A DNA stretch of 64,000 nt. Source: Pedobacter glucosidilyticus (GTDB taxonomy: Bacteria; Bacteroidota; Bacteroidia; Sphingobacteriales; Sphingobacteriaceae). The notes under the pieces were generated by a model. The model had not been told where the DNA came from and did no database searches. It saw only the letters and a program-made list of their open reading frames with translations. Shown here piece after piece: positions 51,928 to 58,868 of this stretch; positions within the stretch are counted from its first letter, which is position 1, and each line of letters starts with the position of its first letter. A program made the position numbers and the translations under genes. The stretch spans positions 239 through 64,238 of the forward strand of contig NZ_DLHN01000017.1 in NCBI RefSeq assembly GCF_002483235.1. Direction: 5' to 3'.

Positions 51928-52626
51928 TTAAAAAGATTTTAATGTAGACATTCCACCATCTATACCTATAACTTGCCCTGTTACCCAAGAACTTTTATCA
52001 GATAAGAGAAAATGGGCTGCTTCTGCAAGTTCTTTTGCGGTACCCACTCTACCCAAAGGATGTCTTTTTTCTGAGGCTTCTCTTCTTTCTGGTGTAGCTA
52101 ATAAGCTAGCTGCTAAAGGCGTGTCTGTTAAAGAAGGTGCTAGTGCATTTACTCTTATTTTTGATGCTGCAAATTCTGCTGCCAGAGAAACTGTTAAACC
52201 TTCTATAGCACTTTTTGCTGCCGCTATAGAAGCATGAAAACCCATACCAGCTTTTGCAGCTACAGTACTAAACAACAAAATACTAGCTTGTTTGGCTGCT
52301 TTTAATTGTGGTAAAACTTGCTGAATAACTTTAACGGCACCAATAACATTTACTTCGTAATCTCTTCTAAAATCGTCTGCCGTTAAACGGGGGAAAGGTT
52401 TCAAATTGATAGTACCTGGACAATAAGCTAAACCATGTAAATTTTCTGGTAAATGATCCTTTAAGGCAGAAATATCTTCCAAAATATCCAAGGCTACAAA
52501 TTTTGCTTCTAGAGGTAATTCTCCTTTATGCCTAGAAACAGCAATGACCTCATGCCCATCAGCAAGCAGCTTTTTAACTAATGCCAAACCTATACCTGTA
52601 CTACCACCAATTACCAAATAATTCAT
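51928..52626 (-). CDS. Short-chain dehydrogenase with altered catalytic motif
   Basis: The 232-residue SDR begins MNYLVIGGSTGIGLALVKKL, the NAD(P)-binding GxxxGIG motif. It has the structural motif YEVNVIGAVKV, the Ser region LLFSTVAAKAGM (Ser120) and the cofactor-end IRVNALAPSLTDTPLA. At the place of the catalytic YxxxK the sequence is HASIAAAKSAIEGL, so Lys138 is present but the tyrosine is replaced by Ile134. The reaction is therefore uncertain. It lies between folE and a flavin reductase gene in one operon. A sepiapterin-reductase-like role is suggested by position, but the missing Tyr argues for caution. Confidence 0.82.
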   Translation of the reverse strand: MNYLVIGGSTGIGLALVKKLLADGHEVIAVSRHKGELPLEAKFVALDILEDISALKDHLPENLHGLAYCPGTINLKPFPRLTADDFRRDYEVNVIGAVKVIQQVLPQLKAAKQASILLFSTVAAKAGMGFHASIAAAKSAIEGLTVSLAAEFAASKIRVNALAPSLTDTPLAASLLATPERREASEKRHPLGRVGTAKELAEAAHFLLSDKSSWVTGQVIGIDGGMSTLKSF

Positions 52627-52627
52627 G

Positions 52628-53341
52628 TTATCCTATATGTTTTAAAAATTCGTTACGGGTATCGATATCTAAGAATTTGCCACCATATTCTGCCGTTACA
52701 GTAGAGCTTTGCACATCCTTAATGCCTCTTGATGAAACACATAAGTGTGTAGCATCAATAATAACAGCAACATCTTCGGTACCTAAGGCTTGCTTTAACT
52801 CATTAGCAATTTGCATGGTTAAACGTTCTTGTACTTGTGGCCTTTGCGCAAAGTATTGTACCATACGGTTTAACTTTGATAAACCAATTACTTTACCGTT
52901 ACTGATATAGGCTACATGCGCTTTTCCAATAATAGGAACAAAATGATGCTCGCAATTGCTATAAAGAGTGATATTTTTTTCTACCAGCATTTGATTGTAC
53001 TGGTACTTATTATCAAAAAGCTTCATATCTGGCTTATTAGCCGGATTTAAGCCTTTGAAAATTTCTTTTACATACATTTTAGCTACTCTTTGCGGAGTAC
53101 CTCTTAGGCTATCATCAGTGAGATCAAGTCCTAAAATATCCATAATATGCTTAAAATGGTGAGCAATTTGGTCTATCTTAACATCATCTTCTAAATCAAA
53201 TGCGTCTGGTCTTAAAGGTGTATCGTAAGATGTGCCAATATGTTCGTCGCCTAACTCATCAAAATGAGTTAATAAGTCTTCTTTTAGTGGTTTAAGCTGG
53301 GTACTCAACATAGTTTCTTTCAGTTTCAAAAAGTGTAACAT
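52628..53341 (-). CDS. folE: GTP cyclohydrolase I (type IA)
   Basis: FolE converts GTP to 7,8-dihydroneopterin triphosphate, the entry to folate and pterins. The 237-residue protein has the core motifs DDSLRGTPQRVAKMYV, ITLYSNCEHHFVPIIGKAHV (zinc Cys and His), YISNGKVIGLSKLNRMV and DATHLCVSSRGIKD (zinc Cys). These are all present. Two starts are possible: the ATG at 53341 or the one at 53311, which gives MLSTQLKPLKEDLL; either overlaps the PTPS gene end. The link to a PTPS and an SDR suggests supply of a reduced pterin other than folate. Confidence 0.94.
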   Translation of the reverse strand: MLHFLKLKETMLSTQLKPLKEDLLTHFDELGDEHIGTSYDTPLRPDAFDLEDDVKIDQIAHHFKHIMDILGLDLTDDSLRGTPQRVAKMYVKEIFKGLNPANKPDMKLFDNKYQYNQMLVEKNITLYSNCEHHFVPIIGKAHVAYISNGKVIGLSKLNRMVQYFAQRPQVQERLTMQIANELKQALGTEDVAVIIDATHLCVSSRGIKDVQSSTVTAEYGGKFLDIDTRNEFLKHIG

Positions 53342-53705
53342 AAAGATCTAGCGCATGATCTATATGCGCTCTTAGTATATTCCAAATTACCATGGCAATG
53401 TTTTCTGCGGTAGGGTTTAAGTCTTTAAACTCTGCCACATCCAAATTGAGGTTCTTATGGTCAAATTTTTCTACAACATGCTCTTGGATGATATCGGATA
53501 AAATTTTCATATCTACCAGGTAACCTGTTTGCTCATCGGTATAGCCAACAACTTTTACAACAAGTTCATAATTATGTCCATGGAAGCTAGGGTTATTACA
53601 CTTACCAAAAACCTTCTTATTTTCTTCATCACTCCATAAAGGGTTATGAAGCCTGTGAGCGGCATTAAAATGTTCTTTTCTGTAAACGGCTATTTTCTGT
53701 TTCAT
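53292..53705 (-). CDS. 6-pyruvoyl-tetrahydropterin synthase, PTPS-II-like
   Basis: The 137-residue protein has the tunnelling-fold motifs EHFNAAHRLHNP (zinc His) and GKCNNPSFHGHNYELVV, with the catalytic Cys and zinc His-Gly-His. PTAENIAMVIWNIL and LFETERNYVEYPA follow. The spacing CNNPxxHGHNY matches the eukaryotic-type PTPS-II form that makes 6-pyruvoyl-tetrahydropterin. The queuosine enzyme QueD usually has CxxxHGH. It overlaps the folE start in the same operon, so synthesis of a tetrahydrobiopterin-like cofactor is plausible. QueD activity remains the alternative. Confidence 0.85.
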   Translation of the reverse strand: MKQKIAVYRKEHFNAAHRLHNPLWSDEENKKVFGKCNNPSFHGHNYELVVKVVGYTDEQTGYLVDMKILSDIIQEHVVEKFDHKNLNLDVAEFKDLNPTAENIAMVIWNILRAHIDHALDLYVTLFETERNYVEYPA

Positions 53706-53733
53706 TGTAAGTGTAACATCAAGGATGTTGTTT

Positions 53734-53769
53734 TGTTTAACTTTTATAGATAATTCTTAAACAAATGTA
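53734..53769 (-). promoter_or_regulatory. Promoter and repeated half-sites of the pterin operon
   Basis: On the minus strand TACATTTG (53762-53769) matches the -7 consensus. TGTTTAA (53734-53740) and TTAAACA (53757-53763) form an inverted pair 16 bases apart around the likely start of transcription. The same 7-mer makes the palindrome at the MerR promoter. No TTTG -33 box is visible. Confidence 0.4.
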
Positions 53770-53776
53770 CGATGGA

Positions 53777-54064
53777 TTATCGTTTAGAGATTTTGTTTAA
53801 TGTAATTTGACGTTGTAATGAACATTTAAAGCGGTTTACGTCTTGGGCTCTTTTCTTTTGATGTTTAATAGAGACTTGGTGAGCCCGCTCTCTCCAAAGC
53901 CTCCAACTTGATGGTTTAAGCTCTCTTCTCATCAGCCTAATCACCTCTTGTTCTGATAATTTAAATTGATAAGCTATAGCCTCAAATGGCGTACGGTCTT
54001 CCCAAGCCATCTCTATAATCCTATCTATTTCAGCCGGGCTTAAGTGTTTAAAATCTTGTTTCAT
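53777..54064 (-). CDS. TIGR03643-family small protein
   Basis: The 95-residue protein has the family core LSPAEIDRIIEMAWEDRTPF, EAIAYQFKLSEQEVIRLMRR and ELKPSSWRLWRERA. A basic tail with many Lys and Arg residues follows. The core looks like a small helix-turn-helix, but function is unknown. Members are commonly found next to cryptochrome-DASH genes. Here it is divergent from a DUF2256 gene and cryptochrome-DASH, with 40 bases between the starts. Confidence 0.85.
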   Translation of the reverse strand: MKQDFKHLSPAEIDRIIEMAWEDRTPFEAIAYQFKLSEQEVIRLMRRELKPSSWRLWRERAHQVSIKHQKKRAQDVNRFKCSLQRQITLNKISKR

Positions 54065-54070
54065 TCCTCT

Positions 54071-54099
54071 TTAAACATCCGAAGTATTTTATTGTTTAA
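54071..54099. promoter_or_regulatory. Inverted half-sites in the divergent cryptochrome promoter
   Basis: TTAAACA (54071-54077) and TGTTTAA (54093-54099) form an inverted repeat with 15 bases between. They occupy the 40-base gap between the TIGR03643 and DUF2256 start codons. The 7-mer is common in this AT-rich sequence, so the site is tentative. Confidence 0.35.
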
Positions 54100-54104
54100 G
54101 TAAC

Positions 54105-54257
54105 ATGAAGAACAAAAGTGGTAAGGTTGTTAGCAAAGCTTATTTACCCTCTAAACTTTGTGCATCATGTCATCGGCCTTTTTCTTGGCGTAAAAAGTGG
54201 GAAAAATGTTGGGAGGAAGTAAAATATTGCTCAGAACGTTGTCGAAATATGAAATAA
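54105..54257 (+). CDS. DUF2256 zinc-ribbon-like small protein
   Basis: This is a 50-residue protein from the ATG at 54105. It carries two cysteine pairs, LCASCHRPFSWRKKW and EKCWEEVKYCSERCR, the hallmark of DUF2256, and a basic N-terminus. It probably binds zinc; function is not known. DUF2256 genes often precede or follow cryptochrome-DASH genes, and here the DASH gene starts 37 bases downstream on the same strand. Confidence 0.9.
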   Translation: MKNKSGKVVSKAYLPSKLCASCHRPFSWRKKWEKCWEEVKYCSERCRNMK

Positions 54258-54294
54258 TAACCAAATTGCAGGCATTTTAATTATAAACCTTGGT

Positions 54295-55638
54295 ATGAGT
54301 AGTAAAACGATATTAGTATGGTTCAGGAATGATTTACGTATTCATGACAATGAAATATTGCTTGAAGCTACTTTAAAAGGTGCCAAAATTGTTCCAGTTT
54401 ATATTTTTGATACTCGTTATTACACACAGTCTGTTTATCAAACTCAAAAAACAGGCGTTTTTAGGGCGCAATTTACTATAGAAAGTGTTACTGATCTAAG
54501 ACTTTCGTTACAAAAACTAGGTGGAGATTTATTGGTATATACCGGTATTCCAGAAGAAATACTTCCCGAAGTAGTTAAAAAATATCAGGTTGATGAAGTT
54601 TATCACCATAGAGAGGTAGCTTCTGAGGAAACTAAAATTTCTTCTCTGGTAGAGGATGCCCTCTGGAAAAGTCAAATCAACTTAAAGCATTTTATAGGTC
54701 ATACTTTATATCATAAGGAAGATTTGCCTTTCCCTATAAAAGACATTCCCGATGTATTTACAAAATTCAGGAAAAAAGCAGAAAAAGAGGGTCAAATACG
54801 CTCAGTATTTACCAAGCCAGAAAAAATTGTAGTTCCTAATAACTTAGAACAAACAGAAATTCCAACACTTCAAGATTTAGGTTTTGAAGCATTTCAGCCC
54901 GACCAACGTAGGGCTATAAATTTTATAGGCGGCGAAACAGAGGGCTTAAAAAGGTTAAATTATTATTTGTGGGAGACAGATTTTCTAAAGCAGTATAAAA
55001 TCACCAGAAATGGTTTAATAGGTGCTGATTATAGTTCTAAACTTTCGCCTTGGCTATCTGCCGGATGTGTTTCGCCAAGGGAAATTTATTGGGAAGTTAA
55101 AAAATATGAGAAAGAGCGTGGGGCAAACGACTCTACTTATTGGCTGATTTTTGAATTGATTTGGAGAGATTATTTCCGTTTCATGTTTAAAAAATATGGC
55201 ACACAATATTTTATACAAGAGGGGGTAAAAGGAAAATCTCAAGATTTAGCACCCAACCAGGAAGAGCTTTTTGAGAGATGGAAAGCTGGTAAAACGGGAG
55301 TACCTTTTGTAGATGCTAATATGAGAGAGCTTAATCTAACAGGGTTTATGAGCAATCGTGGTAGACAAAATGTGGCTTCTTATTTAGTGAAAGACTTAAA
55401 AGTAAACTGGACTTTAGGGGCGGCTTATTTTGAAGAAAAGCTTATTGATTACGCCCCTTCCAGCAATTGGGGGAATTGGGCTTATGTTGCTGGTGTAGGT
55501 AATGACCCTCGAGAAGACAGGTATTTTAACATCCCAAAACAAGCTAAAGAGTACGATCCCAAAGGTGAATATGTAAAACTATGGCTACCAGAACTTTCTG
55601 ACCGTAGCGCAGAAACTGTACATGAAAATTATATTTAA
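54295..55638 (+). CDS. Cryptochrome-DASH
   Basis: DASH cryptochromes bind FAD and a methenyltetrahydrofolate antenna and repair dimers in single-stranded DNA. The 447-residue protein begins KTILVWFRNDLRIHDNEIL. It contains VPVYIFDTRYYTQ, the DASH phrase FRAQFTIESVTDLRLSLQ, the FAD-domain motifs KLSPWLSAGCVSPREIYWEV, IFELIWRDYFRF and TGVPFVDANMRELNLTGFMS, and NRGRQNVASYL. The DASH-specific end is SNWGNWAYVAGVGNDPR with DRYFNIPKQAKEYD. It is preceded by DUF2256 and divergent from the TIGR03643 and pterin genes. Confidence 0.95.
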   Translation: MSSKTILVWFRNDLRIHDNEILLEATLKGAKIVPVYIFDTRYYTQSVYQTQKTGVFRAQFTIESVTDLRLSLQKLGGDLLVYTGIPEEILPEVVKKYQVDEVYHHREVASEETKISSLVEDALWKSQINLKHFIGHTLYHKEDLPFPIKDIPDVFTKFRKKAEKEGQIRSVFTKPEKIVVPNNLEQTEIPTLQDLGFEAFQPDQRRAINFIGGETEGLKRLNYYLWETDFLKQYKITRNGLIGADYSSKLSPWLSAGCVSPREIYWEVKKYEKERGANDSTYWLIFELIWRDYFRFMFKKYGTQYFIQEGVKGKSQDLAPNQEELFERWKAGKTGVPFVDANMRELNLTGFMSNRGRQNVASYLVKDLKVNWTLGAAYFEEKLIDYAPSSNWGNWAYVAGVGNDPREDRYFNIPKQAKEYDPKGEYVKLWLPELSDRSAETVHENYI

Positions 55639-55661
55639 GGGTACAGGGCGTTGTTGATTTC

Positions 55662-55787
55662 TTCTGGTTTGATTACCTAGGTGGGTATTGTTAAATTCAT
55701 CATTTTGTTATTACGAACGTAGTGATTTAACTCTTCTTAAAGGTTCTAAGAAAGAAGCCTCGTTCCTAGCAGTGACAAACTATCTTC
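55662..55787. repeat. Family B repeat, copy 1 (3' part)
   Basis: It begins CTGGTTTGATTACCTAGGTG and ends GCAGTGACAAACTATC, matching the second half of the roughly 240-base unit seen at 59.3-60.0 kb. Confidence 0.75.
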
Positions 55788-56015
55788 TTGAGCTCGTTTG
55801 CAACGAGTTCTTACCATGAGATGGCGATTGTATCGCTTTTTTTCTTAAACGCATATTTTTTTTAACCGCAGAGGCCGCAGTGTCCACAGAGATTTTCCTA
55901 GTTTGATTACCTAGGTGAGTGTTGTTAAATGTATCATTTTGTTATCACGAAAGTAGTGATTTAGCTCTTTGCAGGTTATAAAAAAAGACTGCTTCATTCT
56001 TCGCAGTGACAAAAA
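55788..56015. repeat. Family B repeat, copy 2
   Basis: This is a full unit. It has the inverted repeat GAGCTCGTTTGCAACGAGTT, then the terminator-like GGCGATTGTATCGCTTTTTT, the segment AACCGCAGAGGCCGCAGTG, the palindrome ACCTAGGT and the end TTCATTCTTCGCAGTGAC. Confidence 0.85.
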
Positions 56016-56017
56016 CC

Positions 56018-56092
56018 ATGAGCGGAGTAGAAGAAAATGTCACCCTGAGCGGAGTCGAAGGGTGGTTTATGACAGCTAAAGTGTTTCGACTT
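56018..56092. repeat. Palindromic repeat fragment (family A, copy 4)
   Basis: It contains GAGCGGAGTAGAAG and CCTGAGCGGAGTCGAAGGG with a partial complement TTTCGACTTC. It sits between family B copies 2 and 3. Confidence 0.6.
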
Positions 56093-56096
56093 CTTC

Positions 56097-56200
56097 TTGA
56101 GCTCGTTTGTAACGAGTTCCTAACATGGGGTTGCGATTATATCGCTCTGTTTATTAAACGCAGATTTTTTTAACCGCAGAGGCAACAGTGTTCACGGAGT
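56097..56200. repeat. Family B repeat, copy 3 (5' part)
   Basis: It starts TTGAGCTCGTTTGTAACGAG and continues to AACCGCAGAGG, then stops at the end of the toxin pseudogene. Confidence 0.75.
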
Positions 56201-56586
56201 TACCATATTACATCTAAAGGATATTTTTTTATATGTTCATCCTTAGAGATTAAGATAAAATCATAACTTAAGGCTGTTGAAATGATTAATCGATCAAATG
56301 GGTCTCTGTGAATGAATGATAAATCTTTAAGTATATTCAATTCGCTCATAAGGATAGGTAAAATTTCGATATCGCTTTTTACACAGGCTTCATAGAGTTC
56401 TTGTAAACTATAAGATAAATTAAGTTTACCTAGCGATTGCTTAATGGTAATTTCCCAAAAACTGACTATACTAACATAAAGGCTCTGATTAGCGTCCGCA
56501 AGAATCTTTATCGAGTTGCTAGACAGAGAAGGATGATTATCTTGCATCTAGAGCAAGGTATGCGTATCTAATAAAAACCCTTTCAC
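56200..56586 (-). pseudogene. VapC-type PIN-domain toxin interrupted by an amber codon
   Basis: PIN toxins are Mg-dependent RNases. The intact 115-codon frame from 56547 has FWEITIKQSLGKLNL, HRDPFDRLIISTAL and ISKDEHIKKYP, which carry the conserved acidic residues. Upstream in the same frame, from a GTG at 56586, the sequence reads VKGFLLDTHTLL and then TAG (56548-56550), followed by MQDNHPSLSS. The family motif is DTHTLLW, so the tryptophan codon TGG has become TAG. The first catalytic aspartate is thus cut off from the rest. The GTG overlaps the antitoxin stop by one base, as in working operons. A short internal restart would lack the catalytic Asp. Confidence 0.82.
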
Positions 56587-56786
56587 TACATATAATTTTT
56601 AAAATCCTCAAGAGGATCGTCAAATGAGTCACTCATCTTCATCTTACCTTTTAATAAACCTAAAGGTCTTTGTTTGGATGAAATGACCGTTTTTTTTACT
56701 TTTTTTTCTAAAATAAAATCAACAACTTCTTGTTGGTAGTTTTCGGGGATAAGCCTAATTTTTTCCAATATTTCAGTCGTACTCAT
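56586..56786 (-). CDS. DUF2281-like antitoxin
   Basis: The 66-residue protein begins STTEILEKIRLIPENYQQEV and has the typical DUF2281 middle KVKKTVISSKQRPLGLLKGK. The tail KMSDSFDDPLEDFKNYM is the part that wraps the PIN toxin. Its TAG stop overlaps the toxin GTG by one base. The antitoxin itself looks intact although its toxin is broken, which would make it harmless and free to drift. Confidence 0.82.
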   Translation of the reverse strand: MSTTEILEKIRLIPENYQQEVVDFILEKKVKKTVISSKQRPLGLLKGKMKMSDSFDDPLEDFKNYM

Positions 56787-57182
56787 TTGTATCTTTAATT
56801 ATTTAAATAAAAGTAATAAAATATTACATAAAAGCTATGGATAACATATCACTATTTCAGTGTAAACGCGAGGCTCTACAATAAATTGCTAAGTTAAGTA
56901 GAGAAATTTCTCATTTAGACAAGTTCGTTTAGCCCAACATAAAATTCTACTTTGCATTTCAATTGTTTTTTGAGCTCGTTTGTAACGAGTTTTTAACACT
57001 GGGTAGCGATTGAATCGCTTATTAAACGCAGATTTTTTTAACCGCAGGAGGTCGCAGTGTGCACAGAGATTTTTCTGGTTTGATTGCCTAGGTGGGTGTT
57101 GTTTAGTACACCATTTTGTTCATAGCGAATAAAAAAAGCTATCCTCACAGCTAAGTATGCCATGTCATTGAAAAGTACAAGA
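56787..57182. other. Gene-free gap between the antitoxin and the ATPase gene
   Basis: These 396 bases contain the antitoxin promoter region on the right of its gene and family B copy 4 from about 56934. No other gene is seen. Confidence 0.6.
56934..57160. repeat. Family B repeat, copy 4
   Basis: This copy has an extra 36-base lead, CCCAACATAAAATTCTACTT and onward, also present before copy 6. The standard unit follows from 56970 (TTGAGCTCGTTTGTAACG). The last part is diverged. Confidence 0.8.
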
Positions 57183-58319
57183 TTAAATAATTCCCCCCGC
57201 CCATAATTGCTCTAAAAAGACTTTCCAAGGTTTAATTGTAATATTACCAATTTTTCTTTCCAAAGGATCATTACTTACCACAATAAGTTTTTTTACAGGG
57301 TACTCCTCAGAAAAGCTTTTCAAACCTTTTAAATGACGTTCTTGCACATTATTGGTAGCTTTTATTTCTATAGCTACTTCATGATCTCCTAATATAAAAT
57401 CAACTTCAATTTGTGATGATGTTCTCCAGAAAGAAATTAAATAGTTTAAATCCGAATATTTACTATGTGCATAAAGTTCCTGATAGATAAAATGTTCAAA
57501 AGCATGACCGAAAGCCTCGCTTCCATCTTCTATTTTATGACGTTTAAGTAAAACGTTAGCAATACCTACATCAAAATAGTAAAATTTAGACGCTTGCACT
57601 ACTCTACGTTTGGGCTTTTTCTGAAAACTGGGAACAAAACGGCCTATTAGGGTGTCTTCTAAAATTTGAAAATATTCTTTTACAGTTACAGAACTTACAC
57701 CACAGTCTGCCGCAATATTAGTATAGTTAACCATTTCGCCATTAGAGAATGCTGCTGACTCCAAAAATTGATTAAATGCTTGGATATTTCTAATCTTAGC
57801 TTCCGCAATAATTTCGTCTTTAAGATAGTTGCCGATATAAGCATCTAATAACTTCTTAGGATTATCTGCCAAATAATGCCTAGGCAATAATCCATTATTC
57901 AATGCTTTTAATAAATTAAAATCCGGAATTTCAGAATAAATTAGAGGGTACAATTCATATCTTAGTGCTCTTCCTCCTAGTAGATTCGAGCCTGATCTAA
58001 TGATTTTCCTTGGGCTAGAGCCGCTAAGTATAAATTTTACTTGATGGTTCACCATAAGCCAATGAATTTCATCTAGCAATCTGGGTATCTGTTGAATTTC
58101 ATCTACAATGACTACTTTAGCAGGATTGGCTAAAACAACTTCCCTAAATTGCTCCGGATAACTTTGATATCTTCTAAATACATCCGAAAGTAGGAGATCA
58201 AACCAGACGGCATCTGGAAATAAATACCTTAATAAGGTGCTTTTACCTGTTTGCCTTGCTCCCCAAAGAAAAAGGCTTTCTTCTCCTGAACCTTCTAAAA
58301 TTTGTTTTCTTAAAAACAT
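57183..58319 (-). CDS. AAA+ ATPase with DUF4143 domain
   Basis: The 378-residue protein has an N-terminal P-loop (LFLWGARQTGKSTLLRYLFP, residues 17-36), Walker B VVIVDEIQQIPRLLDEIH and sensor segment VKFILSGSSPRKI. The C-terminal half is DUF4143, with SGVTVKEYFQILEDTLIGR-like sequence, FYYFDVGIANVLL and the nuclease-like ISFWRTSSQIEVDFILGDHEVAIEIKAT. Such proteins are abundant accessory ATPases of uncertain role and are often mobile. It stands alone in the repeat-rich region, and two tandem 28-base palindromic repeats sit directly before its start codon. Confidence 0.88.
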   Translation of the reverse strand: MFLRKQILEGSGEESLFLWGARQTGKSTLLRYLFPDAVWFDLLLSDVFRRYQSYPEQFREVVLANPAKVVIVDEIQQIPRLLDEIHWLMVNHQVKFILSGSSPRKIIRSGSNLLGGRALRYELYPLIYSEIPDFNLLKALNNGLLPRHYLADNPKKLLDAYIGNYLKDEIIAEAKIRNIQAFNQFLESAAFSNGEMVNYTNIAADCGVSSVTVKEYFQILEDTLIGRFVPSFQKKPKRRVVQASKFYYFDVGIANVLLKRHKIEDGSEAFGHAFEHFIYQELYAHSKYSDLNYLISFWRTSSQIEVDFILGDHEVAIEIKATNNVQERHLKGLKSFSEEYPVKKLIVVSNDPLERKIGNITIKPWKVFLEQLWAGGII

Positions 58320-58378
58320 ACTTTAATATATCATGCAAATTTAAAGTATAACTTTAATATATCATGTAAATTTAAAGT
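58320..58378. promoter_or_regulatory. Tandem palindromic operator-like repeats before the DUF4143 gene
   Basis: Two 28-base copies (58320-58347 and 58351-58378) differ at one base. Each begins ACTTTAA and ends TTTAAAGT, so each is an inverted repeat with a TATATCATG core. They abut the start codon, as expected for an autoregulated promoter. Confidence 0.6.
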
Positions 58379-58429
58379 TTAATTTTTGATTTTGTGCTTA
58401 TTATTTATTAGATTGTCAAAAATCATACT

Positions 58430-58500
58430 GTCACATTTAGCGGAGTCGAAATGTTCTCCGATATGCTCAGAAAGGCTTCGACTCCGCTCAGCCTGACACA
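58430..58500. repeat. Palindromic repeat (family A, copy 5)
   Basis: GTCACATTTAGCGGAGTCGA pairs with GGCTTCGACTCCGCTCAGCC around a centre containing GATATGCTCA. The centre is shared with copy 3. Confidence 0.82.
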
Positions 58501-58505
58501 AAGCA

Positions 58506-58715
58506 ACGAATTCTTACCATGGGGTAGCGATTGTATCGCTTTTTTATTAAACGCATATTTTTTTTAACCGCAGAGGCCGCAGTGTGCACAGAGATTTTTC
58601 TTAGCTGGATGTTGTTAAATGCATCATTTTGTTATCATAAACTTAGTGATTATCTCTTCTTGCAGGTTATAAAAAAAGAAGCTTCATTCTTCGCAGTGAC
58701 AAAAATCATGAACAA
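58506..58715. repeat. Family B repeat, copy 5
   Basis: It lacks the first inverted arm but has AACGAATTCTTACCATGGGG, the GCGATTGTATCGC hairpin, AACCGCAGAGGCCGCAGTG and the end TTCATTCTTCGCAGTGAC. The middle has a deletion around ACCTAGGT. Confidence 0.78.
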
Positions 58716-58868
58716 AGCCGAAAAGTTGTATTATGACTAAAATTCTTCTTAATCGACTCCTTCAGGCTTAAAAGTTAGAGTAACATTTGTCTTAAAGTTA
58801 CTATTGAACAGTCTTATCCTACGTTTATCCTACGTTCATCTTACGTTAGTCTTACGTTAAGATGATAC

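Larger units (their letters stand above)
55639..56199. other. Gene-free, repeat-filled gap after cryptochrome-DASH
   Basis: These 561 bases are almost wholly made of family B copies 1-3 and family A copy 4. No protein-coding frame with family features is present. Confidence 0.7.
58379..58868. other. Repeat-filled gap upstream of the ATPase gene
   Basis: This stretch holds family A copy 5 and family B copy 5. The remaining 58716-58868 is unique, with a short direct repetition of TACGTT-type words (58820-58858). A 69-codon plus-strand frame runs through the B copy and is not a gene. Confidence 0.6.

Noticed and set aside
58531..58740. Plus-strand frame of 69 codons
   Set aside because: It lies inside a family B repeat copy, and equivalent copies have stops in this frame, so it is not a conserved gene.
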